A stretch of DNA of 64,000 bases from Mycolicibacterium aromaticivorans JS19b1 = JCM 16368 (GTDB lineage: Bacteria > Actinomycetota > Actinomycetes > Mycobacteriales > Mycobacteriaceae). The notes under the pieces are model-generated. The model was given only the letters and a program-made list of their open reading frames with translations, was not told the origin of the DNA and ran no database searches. The stretch covers positions 2,356,001-2,420,000 of the forward strand of contig NZ_JALN02000001.1 of the NCBI RefSeq assembly GCF_000559085.1, written 5' to 3'. Below are positions 32,282-41,033 of the stretch, one piece after another (within the stretch, counting starts at the first letter, position 1; every line of letters begins with the position of its first letter). A program made the translations under genes and the position numbers.

Positions 32282-33217
32282 ATGGGCAAGATCTATGACA
32301 ACGTCACCGAGCTGGTCGGCCACACGCCGCTGGTCCGACTCAACCGCTTGACCGAGGGCCTGGACGCCGACGTCGCGGTCAAGCTCGAGTTCTACAACCC
32401 GGCCAACAGCGTCAAGGACCGTATCGGAGTGGCGATCATCGACGCGGCGGAGGCCTCCGGCGAGCTGAAGCCCGGCGGCACGATCGTCGAGGCCACCAGC
32501 GGCAACACCGGCATCGCGCTGGCGATGGTCGGGGCGGCCCGCGGCTACAAGGTGATCCTCACCATGCCGGAGACGATGTCGACCGAACGCCGGGTGATGC
32601 TGCGCGCCTACGGCGCCGAGATCGTGCTCACCCCCGGCTCCGAAGGCATGGCCGGTGCGGTGGAGAAGTCCCGCCAGATCATCGCCGAAACCGACAACGC
32701 CGTCTCGGCGAACCAGTTCGGGAACCCGGCCAACCCGGCCATCCACGAGAAGACCACCGCGGAAGAAGTCTGGAACGACACCGACGGCAAGGTCGACATC
32801 TTCGTCGCAGGCATCGGCACCGGCGGGACCGTCACCGGGGTGGGACACGTCCTCAAGGCGCGCAAGCCCGGCGTCCAGATCGTCGGAGTCGAACCCAAGG
32901 ACTCGCCGCTGCTGACCGAGGGCAAGGCAGGACCGCACAAGATCCAGGGCATGGGAGCCAACTTCGTTCCCGACGTGCTCGATCGCGGCTCCTACGACGA
33001 GATCGTCGACGTCGAGCTCGACGACGCCATCAGGGTGGCCCGGGACCTGGGAACCGCGGAAGGCATTCTGGGCGGCATCTCGTCCGGTGCGATCGTGTGG
33101 GCCGCCCTGGAAATCGCCAAGCGTCCGGAGAATGCCGGCAAGCTCATCGTGGCCATCGTGTGCGACTACGGCGAGCGCTATATCTCCACACCACTTTTCG
33201 AGCACATCAGGGACTGA
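32282..33217 (+). CDS. cysK: O-acetylserine sulfhydrylase (cysteine synthase) CysK
   Basis: 311 residues. PLP lysine K45 in [14 protein letters not shown] substrate loop (73-77), and GTGGT phosphate-binding loop. Converts O-acetylserine and sulfide to cysteine. ATG 32282 has GAGAAGGGA upstream. cysE follows 4 bp after its stop, so the two consecutive steps from serine to cysteine are one operon. In M. tuberculosis the cysK1-cysE pair lies elsewhere (Rv2334-Rv2335), so its place between the Rv3773c and echA21 orthologues is a rearrangement. Confidence 0.95.
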   Translation: MGKIYDNVTELVGHTPLVRLNRLTEGLDADVAVKLEFYNPANSVKDRIGVAIIDAAEASGELKPGGTIVEATSGNTGIALAMVGAARGYKVILTMPETMSTERRVMLRAYGAEIVLTPGSEGMAGAVEKSRQIIAETDNAVSANQFGNPANPAIHEKTTAEEVWNDTDGKVDIFVAGIGTGGTVTGVGHVLKARKPGVQIVGVEPKDSPLLTEGKAGPHKIQGMGANFVPDVLDRGSYDEIVDVELDDAIRVARDLGTAEGILGGISSGAIVWAALEIAKRPENAGKLIVAIVCDYGERYISTPLFEHIRD

Positions 33218-33221
33218 CTTC

Positions 33222-33806
33222 ATGGGCCTGCTGTCCACACTGCGTGAGGACCTGAGCAACGCGCGCAGCCACGATCCGGCCGCGCGCGGCGATGTCGAAA
33301 ACGCGTTGGTCTACTCCGGCCTGCACGCCGTCTGGTCTTATCGGCTGGCACACCGGCTGTGGGCCAGGCCTGCACTGCGTGGTCCGGCCAGGGTGCTGTC
33401 GCAGCTGACCCGGTTCGCCACCGGTATCGAAATCCATCCCGGTGCCACCATCGGCCGCCGGTTCTTCATCGACCACGGAATGGGTGTCGTGATCGGCGAG
33501 ACCGCCGAGATCGGCAACGACGTGATGCTCTATCACGGCGTGACGCTCGGCGGCCGCTCCCTGGAGCACGGCAAACGTCACCCCACCCTCGGGGACCGAG
33601 TTGTCGTAGGTGCGGGAGCAAAAATATTGGGCCCGTTGGTTATTGGTGACGACAGTGCCGTCGGCGCGAACGCCGTGGTCACCCACGACGTGCCAGCGGA
33701 CTCCATCGCCACCGGCATTCCCGCCGTGGTGCGGCCGCGCAACGAACGGCAGCGCCAACAGCTGGTGGATCCGACGTTCTACGTCGACCCCGCGATGTAC
33801 ATCTGA
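33222..33806 (+). CDS. cysE: Serine O-acetyltransferase CysE
   Basis: 194 residues, a short actinobacterial-type form. The left-handed beta-helix of hexapeptide repeats is plain: [42 protein letters not shown] and [20 protein letters not shown]. The catalytic H in FIDHG and H in YHGVTLGG are kept. Transfers acetyl from acetyl-CoA to serine, supplying CysK. The C-terminus ends PAMYI; the terminal isoleucine is the residue CysE families use to dock into the CysK active site, consistent with a cysteine synthase complex. Confidence 0.94.
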   Translation: MGLLSTLREDLSNARSHDPAARGDVENALVYSGLHAVWSYRLAHRLWARPALRGPARVLSQLTRFATGIEIHPGATIGRRFFIDHGMGVVIGETAEIGNDVMLYHGVTLGGRSLEHGKRHPTLGDRVVVGAGAKILGPLVIGDDSAVGANAVVTHDVPADSIATGIPAVVRPRNERQRQQLVDPTFYVDPAMYI

Positions 33807-34182
33807 GCGGCATCGGATCCCCTGAGTCGACACGTCGGATCATGCCCATCTCGGGATATACGGCCTGATCGGCCAGGGCAGTGGCACAACGGCTTTCACC
33901 TCCTTCGCGATCATGACGGCGATCGGCCACTTCCCCATCGACCTGTGCGCGACCTTCTCGGACTTCAGCTGATCGGCCAGGCGGCGACCGTGCCGGCGCT
34001 CGACGCCGGCAAGGCCGTCGAGAAGGCCCAGACCGACCCGTCGACTTGCCGCAATGCAACTGAGTGGTACCTCGGTACGGTCGCTTCGCCGGATGTCCCC
34101 GGAACCCGCCTCGGGCGGCCGCCGCGACCGCTGGTGACCCTGGGGTGACGCGCGCGGCGGCAGGCGTCGTAGCCTTCAGAAC
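33807..34182. other. 376-bp gap without a convincing gene; possible decayed coding remnant
   Basis: Between cysE and echA21. A short rightward frame (33945-34148) and an upstream frame reading GLIGQGSGTTAFTSFAIMTA look protein-like but neither has a good start, and they are out of register. The 13-mer CTGATCGGCCAGG occurs twice (33865-33877 and 33969-33981), 104 bp apart. The end holds the echA21 promoter. I see no RNA gene here. Confidence 0.4.
34170..34175 (+). promoter_or_regulatory. -10 element of echA21, leaderless arrangement
   Basis: TAGCCT ends 7 nt before the ATG at 34183, with no ribosome site between. Same geometry as before hisC2 and the oxidoreductase at 36206. Confidence 0.45.
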
Positions 34183-35007
34183 ATGAGCCAGCAGTATGAA
34201 TCCCTCACCGTCGAGGTCAATGACCACGTTGCCCAGGTCACGCTGATCGGCCCGGGCAAAGGCAACGCGATGGGCCCGGCGTTCTGGACAGAGATGCCGG
34301 TGGCCTTCGGCGAGCTCGACGCAGATCCCGACGTGCGGGCGATCGTGCTGACCGGCTCCGGCCGTAATTTCAGCTACGGCCTGGACCTGGTCGCGATGGG
34401 CGACACCATCGGCGGCGCGATGTCCGGAGAGGTGTCGGCCCGGCCTCGTGTCGAGTTCCACGGCAAGCTCAAGCGCATGCAGCAGTCGATCACCGCGGTG
34501 GCCGACTGCCGCACCCCGACGATCGCCGCCATCCACGGCTGGTGCATCGGCGGCGGCGTCGACCTCATCAGTGCGGTGGACCTCCGCTACGCCAGCGCCG
34601 ACGCCAAGTTCTCTGTGCGCGAGGTCAAGCTGTCCATCGTCGCCGACGTGGGCAGCCTGGCCCGGTTGCCCTACATCCTGTCCGACGGGCATCTTCGCGA
34701 GTTGGCGTTGACAGGCAAGGACATTGACGCCGCACGCGCCGAGAAGATCGGTCTGGTCAACGACGTCTACCCGGACCCCGAGGCCACGCTGGCCGCGGCC
34801 CACGAGACCGCCGCCGAAATCGCGGCGAACTCGCCGCTGGTGGTGCACGGCATCAAGGACGTCCTCGATGAGCAACGCACCGCCGACGTGGCGGCCAGTC
34901 TGCGCTACGTCGCAGCCTGGAATTCGGCGTTCTTGCCGTCCAGGGACCTCAATGAGGGCATCGCGGCGATGTTCGCCAAGCGAAAGCCGGAGTTCACCGG
35001 CGAATAG
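34183..35007 (+). CDS. echA21: Enoyl-CoA hydratase/isomerase EchA21, dienoyl-CoA isomerase type
   Basis: 274 residues, crotonase fold. WCIGGGVDLISAVDLRYASAD and REVKLSIVADVGSLARLP match the mammalian ECH1 active site: the three acidic residues known there (Asp in GGVDL, Glu in REV, Asp in ADVG) are all present. This predicts delta3,5-delta2,4-dienoyl-CoA isomerase activity in oxidation of unsaturated fatty acids rather than plain hydration. Oxyanion loop NFSYGLDL is intact. Rv3774 orthologue. Ends 3 bp from the convergent small-protein gene. Confidence 0.9.
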   Translation: MSQQYESLTVEVNDHVAQVTLIGPGKGNAMGPAFWTEMPVAFGELDADPDVRAIVLTGSGRNFSYGLDLVAMGDTIGGAMSGEVSARPRVEFHGKLKRMQQSITAVADCRTPTIAAIHGWCIGGGVDLISAVDLRYASADAKFSVREVKLSIVADVGSLARLPYILSDGHLRELALTGKDIDAARAEKIGLVNDVYPDPEATLAAAHETAAEIAANSPLVVHGIKDVLDEQRTADVAASLRYVAAWNSAFLPSRDLNEGIAAMFAKRKPEFTGE

Positions 35008-35010
35008 CGG

Positions 35011-35301
35011 TTACTTCCCGGCTTTGATGGCCGGTACCGCTTTGGTGACCTCCAGGGCCGTCGGCTCGTCGGTGGGCTGCATCGTCGTGGTCGCACCCAT
35101 GTTCATGGCGCCAACGGCAGGCGAGGAGTAAGGGGGGAACTTCGTCTCGTCGCCGGAGTCTGCCGTGTGGGTCAGCGACATGGGCGCGGGGTGGGTGAGC
35201 CCGAACAGGCCGAGGACCGCGATGGCTCCACCGCCGACGACAGTTCCCAGCAACCTCTTATCCAGAGCCAAGCTTTTCCGAAGCTTTCGAGGGGAGGACA
35301 T
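35011..35301 (-). CDS. Small membrane-anchored exported protein, hypothetical
   Basis: 96 residues from ATG 35301, with GAAAGG about 10 nt upstream; a GTG at 35313 is too close to that site. Basic N-terminus (SPRKLRKSLALDKR), one hydrophobic helix (about 17-35, LLGTVVGGGAIAVLGLFGL), then an exported tail rich in Pro, Thr and Met: PPYSSPAVGAMNMGATTTMQ. Probably an uncleaved anchor or signal peptide. I recognise the type from mycobacterial genomes but know no function. Confidence 0.7.
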   Translation of the reverse strand: MSSPRKLRKSLALDKRLLGTVVGGGAIAVLGLFGLTHPAPMSLTHTADSGDETKFPPYSSPAVGAMNMGATTTMQPTDEPTALEVTKAVPAIKAGK

Positions 35302-35524
35302 ATTGACCGGCACCTTTCACGATGTTTCGGACCGACGCCATCAAGCCGGGCCGCTACACAAGCAGGATCCGGCTACCTTTTGGGCGCCTTACATCATTTG
35401 TATGCCCGTCGACCCGTGGAATGCACGCGTCTCAAGCTGATCCACAGAAGTCCTGATCCCCCCACACAGGTGATCAAGGGCGAAATGCCAGGAGTCAGAT
35501 GAGCGCCGACCTCCGCCCGCGCAG

Positions 35525-35611
35525 CGGTGGCGGAGGGATTTGAACCCCCGGACGGTGTTAGCCGTCTCTCGCTTTCAAGGCGAGTGCATTAGGCCGCTCT
35601 GCCACGCCACC
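35525..35611 (-). tRNA. tRNA-Ser (TGA)
   Basis: 87 nt on the minus strand. Acceptor GGTGGCG/CGCCACC, long variable arm (GAGACGGCTAACACCGTC), anticodon stem CTCGC/GCGAG with loop CTTGAAA giving TGA, T arm GGGGGTTCAAATCCC, discriminator G. Confidence 0.95.
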
Positions 35612-35628
35612 GCCGACAAGACTAGCGG

Positions 35629-36105
35629 TTAGACGCGGCCGACCCTCGTGGAGCTGCCGCCATCCTTCAACGCGGCACTGATCCGGCGGCAGTTCTCCCC
35701 CATCGCCGCCATCTGCGGACGAGACAACGGAGTCAGGAAGTTCTCCCGGACCCCCTTGGCATACGTCAGCATCGCGTCTTCGACGACCTCACGGCCGAGG
35801 TCGGTGATGCTCGCCAGCACTCCGCGACCGTCGTCGGGGCTCGCCTCACGGCGCACGAGTCCCGCGGTCTCCAGCCGGCGAATCTGGCGGGTCACCCGAC
35901 TCGGCAACGACATCAGCTGCTCGGCCAGATCACCCATCCGAGCCGCGCCGGTCTCCGAGTTGTCCAGAATTTCCAACAGACGTACGTCGACCAAGCTCAA
36001 CTTGTGCTTGTCGACGAGCCCCCGATTCAATGTCCCGTACAGACGCAGTGCAGCGTCGAGGAAGTTCTGCCAAGACCTCTGCTCGGCTATATCCAACCCC
36101 GGCAT
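35629..36105 (-). CDS. MarR-family transcriptional regulator
   Basis: 158 residues from ATG 36105. Upstream in-frame ATGs at 36132 and 36141 are possible, but the longest frame would run into the divergent gene. The winged helix-turn-helix is clear: RMGDLAEQLMSLPSRVTRQIRRLETAGLVRREASPDDGRG, with the DxRG wing. Homology begins at LDIAEQRSWQNFLDAALRL. It diverges from the quinone oxidoreductase at 36206, which may be its target; ligand unknown. tRNA-Ser lies 17 bp past its stop. Confidence 0.85.
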   Translation of the reverse strand: MPGLDIAEQRSWQNFLDAALRLYGTLNRGLVDKHKLSLVDVRLLEILDNSETGAARMGDLAEQLMSLPSRVTRQIRRLETAGLVRREASPDDGRGVLASITDLGREVVEDAMLTYAKGVRENFLTPLSRPQMAAMGENCRRISAALKDGGSSTRVGRV

Positions 36106-36192
36106 CTCACTAGCGGTCCGCCCCGCAATCATCCCTCCCATTGCGCAATCGTAAGCGACACAGCGCCGTACGAGGCCGAAATGACTCGGGAG

Positions 36193-36198
36193 TAACCT
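36193..36198 (+). promoter_or_regulatory. -10 element of the oxidoreductase gene, leaderless arrangement
   Basis: TAACCT ends 7 nt before the ATG at 36206; no ribosome site is visible. Confidence 0.45.
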
Positions 36199-36205
36199 GA
36201 CGCCC

Positions 36206-37189
36206 ATGTTGGCCATCGTCGCTGAATCGTCCGACCGTCTGACCTGGCGCGAAGTGCCTGATGTGTTGCCCGCAAAGGGCGAAGTCCTGATCCGGGTGAA
36301 CGCCGCGGGGGTGAACCGTGCCGACCTCCTGCAAGCTGCAGGGAACTATCCGCCACCTCCGGGTGCCAGCAACATCCTCGGTCTCGAGGTGTCCGGCGTC
36401 GTCGCGAACGTGGGCGAAGGTGTGACGGGATGGACTGTCGGACAAGATGTTTGCGCACTACTGGCCGGAGGCGGTTACGCCGAGTACGTCGCGGTGCCGG
36501 CCGGCCAGGTGATGCCCGTTCCCGTCGGGATTTCGCTGCCCGACGCGGCCGCGCTTCCCGAGGTCGCGTGCACGGTGTGGTCCAACATCGCCATGACCGC
36601 GCACCTGACCGAGGGCGAACTGCTGCTCATCCACGGCGGCGCAAGCGGGATCGGCACCCACGCCATCCAGGTCGCCACCGCGCTGGGCAGTCGGGTGGCG
36701 GTGACGGCGGGCTCGCGCTCGAAGCTCGATCTGTGCCGCGAACTGGGGGCCGACGTCCTAATCCCTTACCGCGACGAGGATTTCGTCGCATGCGTCAATA
36801 ATGCAACCGATGGGCGCGGGGCCGACGTTATCCTCGACATCATGGGCGCGGCATACCTCGATCGCAACCTCGACGCGTTGGCACCTGACGGCCGGATGAC
36901 CATCATCGGAATGCAGGGCGGCATCAAAGCGGAATTCAACATCGCCAAGGCGGTCGCCAAGCGGCTGCACGTGATCGGTACCTCGTTGCGCGGCCGGCCC
37001 GTCGAAGGACCGCACGGGAAGAAGGCCATCGTCGAGGCGGTGGTGGCCTCGGTCTGGCCGATGATCGCCGACGGCAGGGTTCGCCCCATCATCGGTGCGA
37101 GGTTTCCCATCGCGGAGGCCGCCGAAGCGCACCGCGTGCTGGCCGCCGGAGAGACGTTCGGGAAAGTGTTGCTGACCGTCAGCGAGTGA
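36206..37189 (+). CDS. NAD(P)H quinone oxidoreductase, PIG3/Rv3777 type
   Basis: 327 residues, zinc-free MDR protein. GLEVSGVVANVGEGV in the N-terminal domain, nucleotide loop HGGASGIGTHAIQVA, and the C-terminal RFPIAEAAEAHRVLAAGETFGKVLLTV typical of the PIG3/TP53I3 group. Probably reduces quinones using NADPH. Rv3777 orthologue by order. Expression is likely leaderless, and the divergent MarR gene may control it. It is only distantly similar to the oxidoreductase at 7961. Confidence 0.88.
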   Translation: MLAIVAESSDRLTWREVPDVLPAKGEVLIRVNAAGVNRADLLQAAGNYPPPPGASNILGLEVSGVVANVGEGVTGWTVGQDVCALLAGGGYAEYVAVPAGQVMPVPVGISLPDAAALPEVACTVWSNIAMTAHLTEGELLLIHGGASGIGTHAIQVATALGSRVAVTAGSRSKLDLCRELGADVLIPYRDEDFVACVNNATDGRGADVILDIMGAAYLDRNLDALAPDGRMTIIGMQGGIKAEFNIAKAVAKRLHVIGTSLRGRPVEGPHGKKAIVEAVVASVWPMIADGRVRPIIGARFPIAEAAEAHRVLAAGETFGKVLLTVSE

Positions 37190-37197
37190 GGACGGAT

Positions 37198-38394
37198 TCA
37201 GCCGAGCGACGCGAGCGCCCGCACCAGCTGGTCGACTTCGGCCATCGTCGAGTAGTGCGCCAACCCGACAGTGACCGCACCGCCGATGTCGTTGACGCCG
37301 ATCAGGTCGAGCACCCGGGAATTGGCGTTGCACACAGCCAGAATCCCGTTGTCCGCCAGCCGCTGGACCACCCGCTCGGCAGGCACGCCCGTGACCGCGA
37401 AGCTGACGACCGGGATGTGCGCCTCCGGCCGCCCGATCACCATCACCAGGGGTAGCGACCGCAGCGAGCCCATCAAGTAGTCGAAGAGTCCGCTGAGGTA
37501 CGAGCCGGCGGATTGCATTGAGAGAGCAAGCCTTTCGCGGCGGCCGCCGCGCGCCGACTCATCCAGCCCGGCCAGATACTCGATGCTCGCCACCACTCCG
37601 GCCAGCAAGCCGTACTGGTGGCCGCCGAGTTCGAGTCGTTCCGGACCGCTGGCGTACGGGTTCATCGAGACCGACCCGAAGCTGTCGATGAGCGACGGGT
37701 TGCGGAATACCAGCGCCCCGATCGGCGGTCCGCCCCACGCCGGCGCGTTGAGCGCGACGACGTCGGCTTCGGTCTCATCGAGGTCCATCAACTGATACGG
37801 CGCCGCGGCCGAATGGTCCACGACCACCAACCCGCTCACGTCATGCACGAGTTTGGTGACGGCACTCACGTCGGTGATCGTGCCCAGGGTCGACGACGCC
37901 GACGTCATGGCCACCAATCGGGTGGGCGGCGTGATCAAGCTCTCCCACTGCCACGGCGGCAGCTCACCGGTCTCGATGTCGACTTCGGCCCACTTGACCT
38001 TGGCTCCATACCGGTTGGCCGCGCGTAGCCACGGCGCGATGTTCGCCTCATCGTCGAGCCGGCTGACGACCACCTCATAGCCGATCCCGGCACGGGAGGA
38101 CGATGCATCGGCCAGCGAGGTGAGCAGGATCGAGCGGTCGGCGCCGAGCACCACCCCGCTCGGGTCACCGTTGACCAGGTCGGCCACCGCCTGGCGGGCG
38201 GCGTCCAGAACAGCGACGCTCCGTCTGGCCGCTGGATGCGGGCTGGCCGTGTTGGGGACCGAACCACGGAACGCCGTCGAGACCGTGGTCGCCACCGATT
38301 CGGGGATCAGCATCCCGGCCTGGGCGTCGAAGCGCATCCACCCGTCGCCCAATGCTGGATGCAGACCACGCACCCGGGCGACGTCGTATGCCAT
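37198..38394 (-). CDS. Class-V aminotransferase-like protein lacking the PLP lysine (Rv3778c-like)
   Basis: 398 residues with the cysteine-desulfurase/class-V fold: an N-terminal [38 protein letters not shown] and [16 protein letters not shown] (the PLP-binding Asp/His strand). Where active enzymes have S-x-H-K before a Gly-rich turn, this protein reads [16 protein letters not shown]: no histidine and no lysine. PLP could not form the internal aldimine, so a non-canonical or non-catalytic role is likely. From memory the M. tuberculosis orthologue also lacks it. Convergent with the oxidoreductase, 8 bp apart. Confidence 0.85.
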   Translation of the reverse strand: MAYDVARVRGLHPALGDGWMRFDAQAGMLIPESVATTVSTAFRGSVPNTASPHPAARRSVAVLDAARQAVADLVNGDPSGVVLGADRSILLTSLADASSSRAGIGYEVVVSRLDDEANIAPWLRAANRYGAKVKWAEVDIETGELPPWQWESLITPPTRLVAMTSASSTLGTITDVSAVTKLVHDVSGLVVVDHSAAAPYQLMDLDETEADVVALNAPAWGGPPIGALVFRNPSLIDSFGSVSMNPYASGPERLELGGHQYGLLAGVVASIEYLAGLDESARGGRRERLALSMQSAGSYLSGLFDYLMGSLRSLPLVMVIGRPEAHIPVVSFAVTGVPAERVVQRLADNGILAVCNANSRVLDLIGVNDIGGAVTVGLAHYSTMAEVDQLVRALASLG

Positions 38395-38503
38395 GAGCCC
38401 ACCTTAGAGCGTCGGTGATTGCGCTATTGAGACAGCGATGGCGCCTGCGGTCCTCGCCGGTGGGCGATAAGGGCAGGTTCACCTGGCCAGCCATACTAGT
38501 CCA

Positions 38504-40486
38504 GTGAGCTTCGGGTTCGGAGTCCTGATCGCGGTCTTGTTGCTGATCCTGCCGGGTGCGGTGGTGGCGCTGGCCGGGCGGCTGCGCTGGTACGTCGCAC
38601 TCGGTGTGGGGCCGGTGCTGACGTACGGCGTCGTGGGCCTGGCCACCATCCCGTTCGGCGCGATCGGCATCGGCTGGAATGCCTGGACGGCGCTGCTGGC
38701 ACTGGCCATTGTGACGGCCGCCGTGTTCGGTTTGCGGATTCCGCTCGCCCGGTACCGCGCCGCCGACCCGGCCGGCGACGAGGTGTCACTGTGGCCCACG
38801 CTGACGGTGGCCGCCGGGGTGATCCTCGGCGCTGTGTTGATCGGCATCGCCGCCTGGCGGGGTATGCCCTACTGGCAGTCGATCCCGAGCAACTGGGACT
38901 CGGTCTGGCACGCCAACACCATCCGCTGGATCCTCGACACCGGTCAGGCATCGTCGACCCACATGGGCGAGCTCCGCAACGTCGAGACCCACGCGCAGCT
39001 CTACTACCCCTCGGTCTTCCACGCGCTGGGAGCAGTCCTGGCCCAGCTGACCGGCGCCGCACCGACCACCGCGTACACGCTGAGCTCGCTGGCCGCGGCC
39101 GTCTGGTTGTTCCCGCTCAGCGCCGCCCTGTTGACCTGGCAGCTGCTGCGCTCCCGCGGCACCTCACAGTGGCGCACCGCCGGTGCGGCAGCCACCGCGG
39201 CCGCGCTGTCCGCGTCGTTCACCTCGGTGCCCTACGTCGAGTTCGACACCGCTTCGATGCCGAACATGGCGGCCTACGGCATCGCGATACCCGCGTTCGT
39301 GCTGACCACGTCGTCCCTACGCAACCGTGATCGCATCCCGATGGCGGTGATCGCGCTGGTCGGCGTCTTCTCGGTGCACATCACCGGCGGGGTCGTGGTG
39401 GTCACGTTCGTGGTGGCGTGGTGGCTGCTGGACGCGTTGTGGCGGCCCGCGCTTGGCCGGGCCCGCGACTTCATCACCCTGGTGGTCATCGCCGCGCCCA
39501 CTCTGGCGGTGCTGCTACCGCAGTTTCTCGGCGTGCTGCAGCAAGCCGAGGTCATTGCCGGGCACGCATTCCTGACCCATCAGGGCCGCAAACGCACGCT
39601 GTTCAACGCGATCGTCCAACACACCCGGCACCTCAACGACTACCCGATCCAGAACGTCATCATCGCGCTGGCAGGCGCCGGCTTCGTCCTGCTGCTGACC
39701 AAGCGGATCTGGTGGCCGGCGGCGGTCTGGCTGGTGCTGATCGTGTCGATCGTGCATTCCGGCGCCCCGTTCGGCGGCCCGCTCGGCACGATCATCGGTA
39801 AGTACAGCGACCTGTTCTACAGCGACCCCCGGCGGCTGTCCGCCGTGGTGACGCTGCTGTTGACGCCGATGGCCGGTATCGCGCTCTATTCGCTGGCCTT
39901 GCTGCTGGTGGCCGGCGCACGCCGGTTGACCCGACGGTGGGCCGCCGCCCGGGAACCCGACCGCGGGTTCTGGATCGGCGCCACCGCGGTGTTGCTGATG
40001 GCCGTCAGTGTCGGGCTGGCCTGGCACTACTTCCCGCGGCACCGATACCTGATGGGCGAGAAGTACGACCGGGTGATCATCGACGACAAGGACCTGCAGG
40101 CTTTCGCCTACCTGGCGACCCTGCCCGGCGCCCGCGACACCCTGATCGGCGACGCGAACGTCGACGGCACCGCCTGGATGTACGCGGTGGCCGGCCTGCA
40201 CCCGCTGTGGACGCACTACGACTACCCGGTGCAGCAGGGCCCGGGCTATCACCGCTTCATCTTCTGGGCTTACGCCGACGACGCCGACCACGATCCGCGG
40301 ATCGCCGAGGCGGTGAAGGCATTGAACATCCGCTACGTGTTGACGAGCGTTCCGGTGGTTCGCGGGTTCGTCATGCCCGACGGACTAGTGTCACTAGACA
40401 AGTCCAAGTCGTGGGCGAAGATCTACGACAACGGCGAGGCCCGCATCTACGAATGGCGCGGATCTGCGCCGCAGGACACCCGGTAA
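38504..40486 (+). CDS. DUF6541 polytopic membrane protein (Rv3779-like), putative GT-C-type enzyme
   Basis: 660 residues, about a dozen membrane helices and extracytoplasmic loops. The first large loop after the N-terminal helices contains SNWDSVWHANTIRWILDTGQ, which resembles the acidic active-site loop of GT-C glycosyltransferases. A soluble C-terminal part (about 520-660) faces outside. Rv3779 has been linked to polyprenyl-phosphate-mannose/arabinogalactan metabolism. GTG 38504 has no ribosome site but CATACT lies 7 nt before it, suggesting a leaderless start. First gene of the rightward cell-wall cluster. Precise reaction uncertain. Confidence 0.82.
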   Translation: MSFGFGVLIAVLLLILPGAVVALAGRLRWYVALGVGPVLTYGVVGLATIPFGAIGIGWNAWTALLALAIVTAAVFGLRIPLARYRAADPAGDEVSLWPTLTVAAGVILGAVLIGIAAWRGMPYWQSIPSNWDSVWHANTIRWILDTGQASSTHMGELRNVETHAQLYYPSVFHALGAVLAQLTGAAPTTAYTLSSLAAAVWLFPLSAALLTWQLLRSRGTSQWRTAGAAATAAALSASFTSVPYVEFDTASMPNMAAYGIAIPAFVLTTSSLRNRDRIPMAVIALVGVFSVHITGGVVVVTFVVAWWLLDALWRPALGRARDFITLVVIAAPTLAVLLPQFLGVLQQAEVIAGHAFLTHQGRKRTLFNAIVQHTRHLNDYPIQNVIIALAGAGFVLLLTKRIWWPAAVWLVLIVSIVHSGAPFGGPLGTIIGKYSDLFYSDPRRLSAVVTLLLTPMAGIALYSLALLLVAGARRLTRRWAAAREPDRGFWIGATAVLLMAVSVGLAWHYFPRHRYLMGEKYDRVIIDDKDLQAFAYLATLPGARDTLIGDANVDGTAWMYAVAGLHPLWTHYDYPVQQGPGYHRFIFWAYADDADHDPRIAEAVKALNIRYVLTSVPVVRGFVMPDGLVSLDKSKSWAKIYDNGEARIYEWRGSAPQDTR

Positions 40487-40488
40487 CA

Positions 40489-41022
40489 ATGGGCGACGAG
40501 GGAATGCTCAACTCCATGACGACGAATACAGACGACGACAACATCGAGATCATCACCGGTGGCGACGAGGGCGACGGCGACGCCGACGGCCGCTCCGTGA
40601 CCGACCTGGTGGAGCAGCCGGCCAAGGTGATGCGCATCGGCACGATGATCAAGCAGCTGCTCGAAGAGGTGCGCGCCGCACCGTTGGACGACGCCAGCCG
40701 AACCCGGCTGCGCGAAATCCACGCGACCTCGATACGCGAGCTCGAAGACGGGCTGGCCCCCGAGCTGCGCGACGAGCTCGAGCGGCTGGCCCTGCCGTTC
40801 ACCGAGGACAGCATCCCGTCCGACGCCGAGCTGCGGATCGCGCAGGCGCAGCTGGTCGGCTGGCTCGAGGGCCTGTTCCACGGAATCCAGACCGCGCTGT
40901 TCGCCCAGCAGATGGCGGCGCGCGCGCAACTGGAGCACATGCGCCAGGGAGCCCTGCCGCCCGGCATAGCACAGCCCGGGCCCCCCGGAGTCCCCGGTCA
41001 CGGCACCGGGCAGTACCTCTAG
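40489..41022 (+). CDS. bpa: Bacterial proteasome activator Bpa/PafE
   Basis: 177 residues from ATG 40489; ATG 40504 or 40516 would shorten a variable N-terminus. The acidic, disordered start (about 1-40) is followed by the four-helix core (SLTD-like VTDLVEQPAKVMRIGTMIKQ to LFAQQMAARAQLEHM). It ends GTGQYL, the C-terminal motif that docks into the 20S core and opens the gate. Forms dodecameric rings for ATP-independent degradation of unfolded proteins. Rv3780 orthologue; sits inside the galactan-export cluster without obvious functional link. Confidence 0.93.
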   Translation: MGDEGMLNSMTTNTDDDNIEIITGGDEGDGDADGRSVTDLVEQPAKVMRIGTMIKQLLEEVRAAPLDDASRTRLREIHATSIRELEDGLAPELRDELERLALPFTEDSIPSDAELRIAQAQLVGWLEGLFHGIQTALFAQQMAARAQLEHMRQGALPPGIAQPGPPGVPGHGTGQYL

Positions 41023-41033
41023 ACGAGACCCCG

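Noticed and set aside
32213..33259. Apparent 544-residue form of the DinB-like protein
   Set aside because: The extra N-terminal 349 codons are antisense to cysK; the homologous protein starts at ATG 32212.
33945..34148. 67-residue rightward frame as a gene
   Set aside because: No ribosome site, no recognisable domain, and protein-like segments before it are in other frames; treated as possible remnant only.
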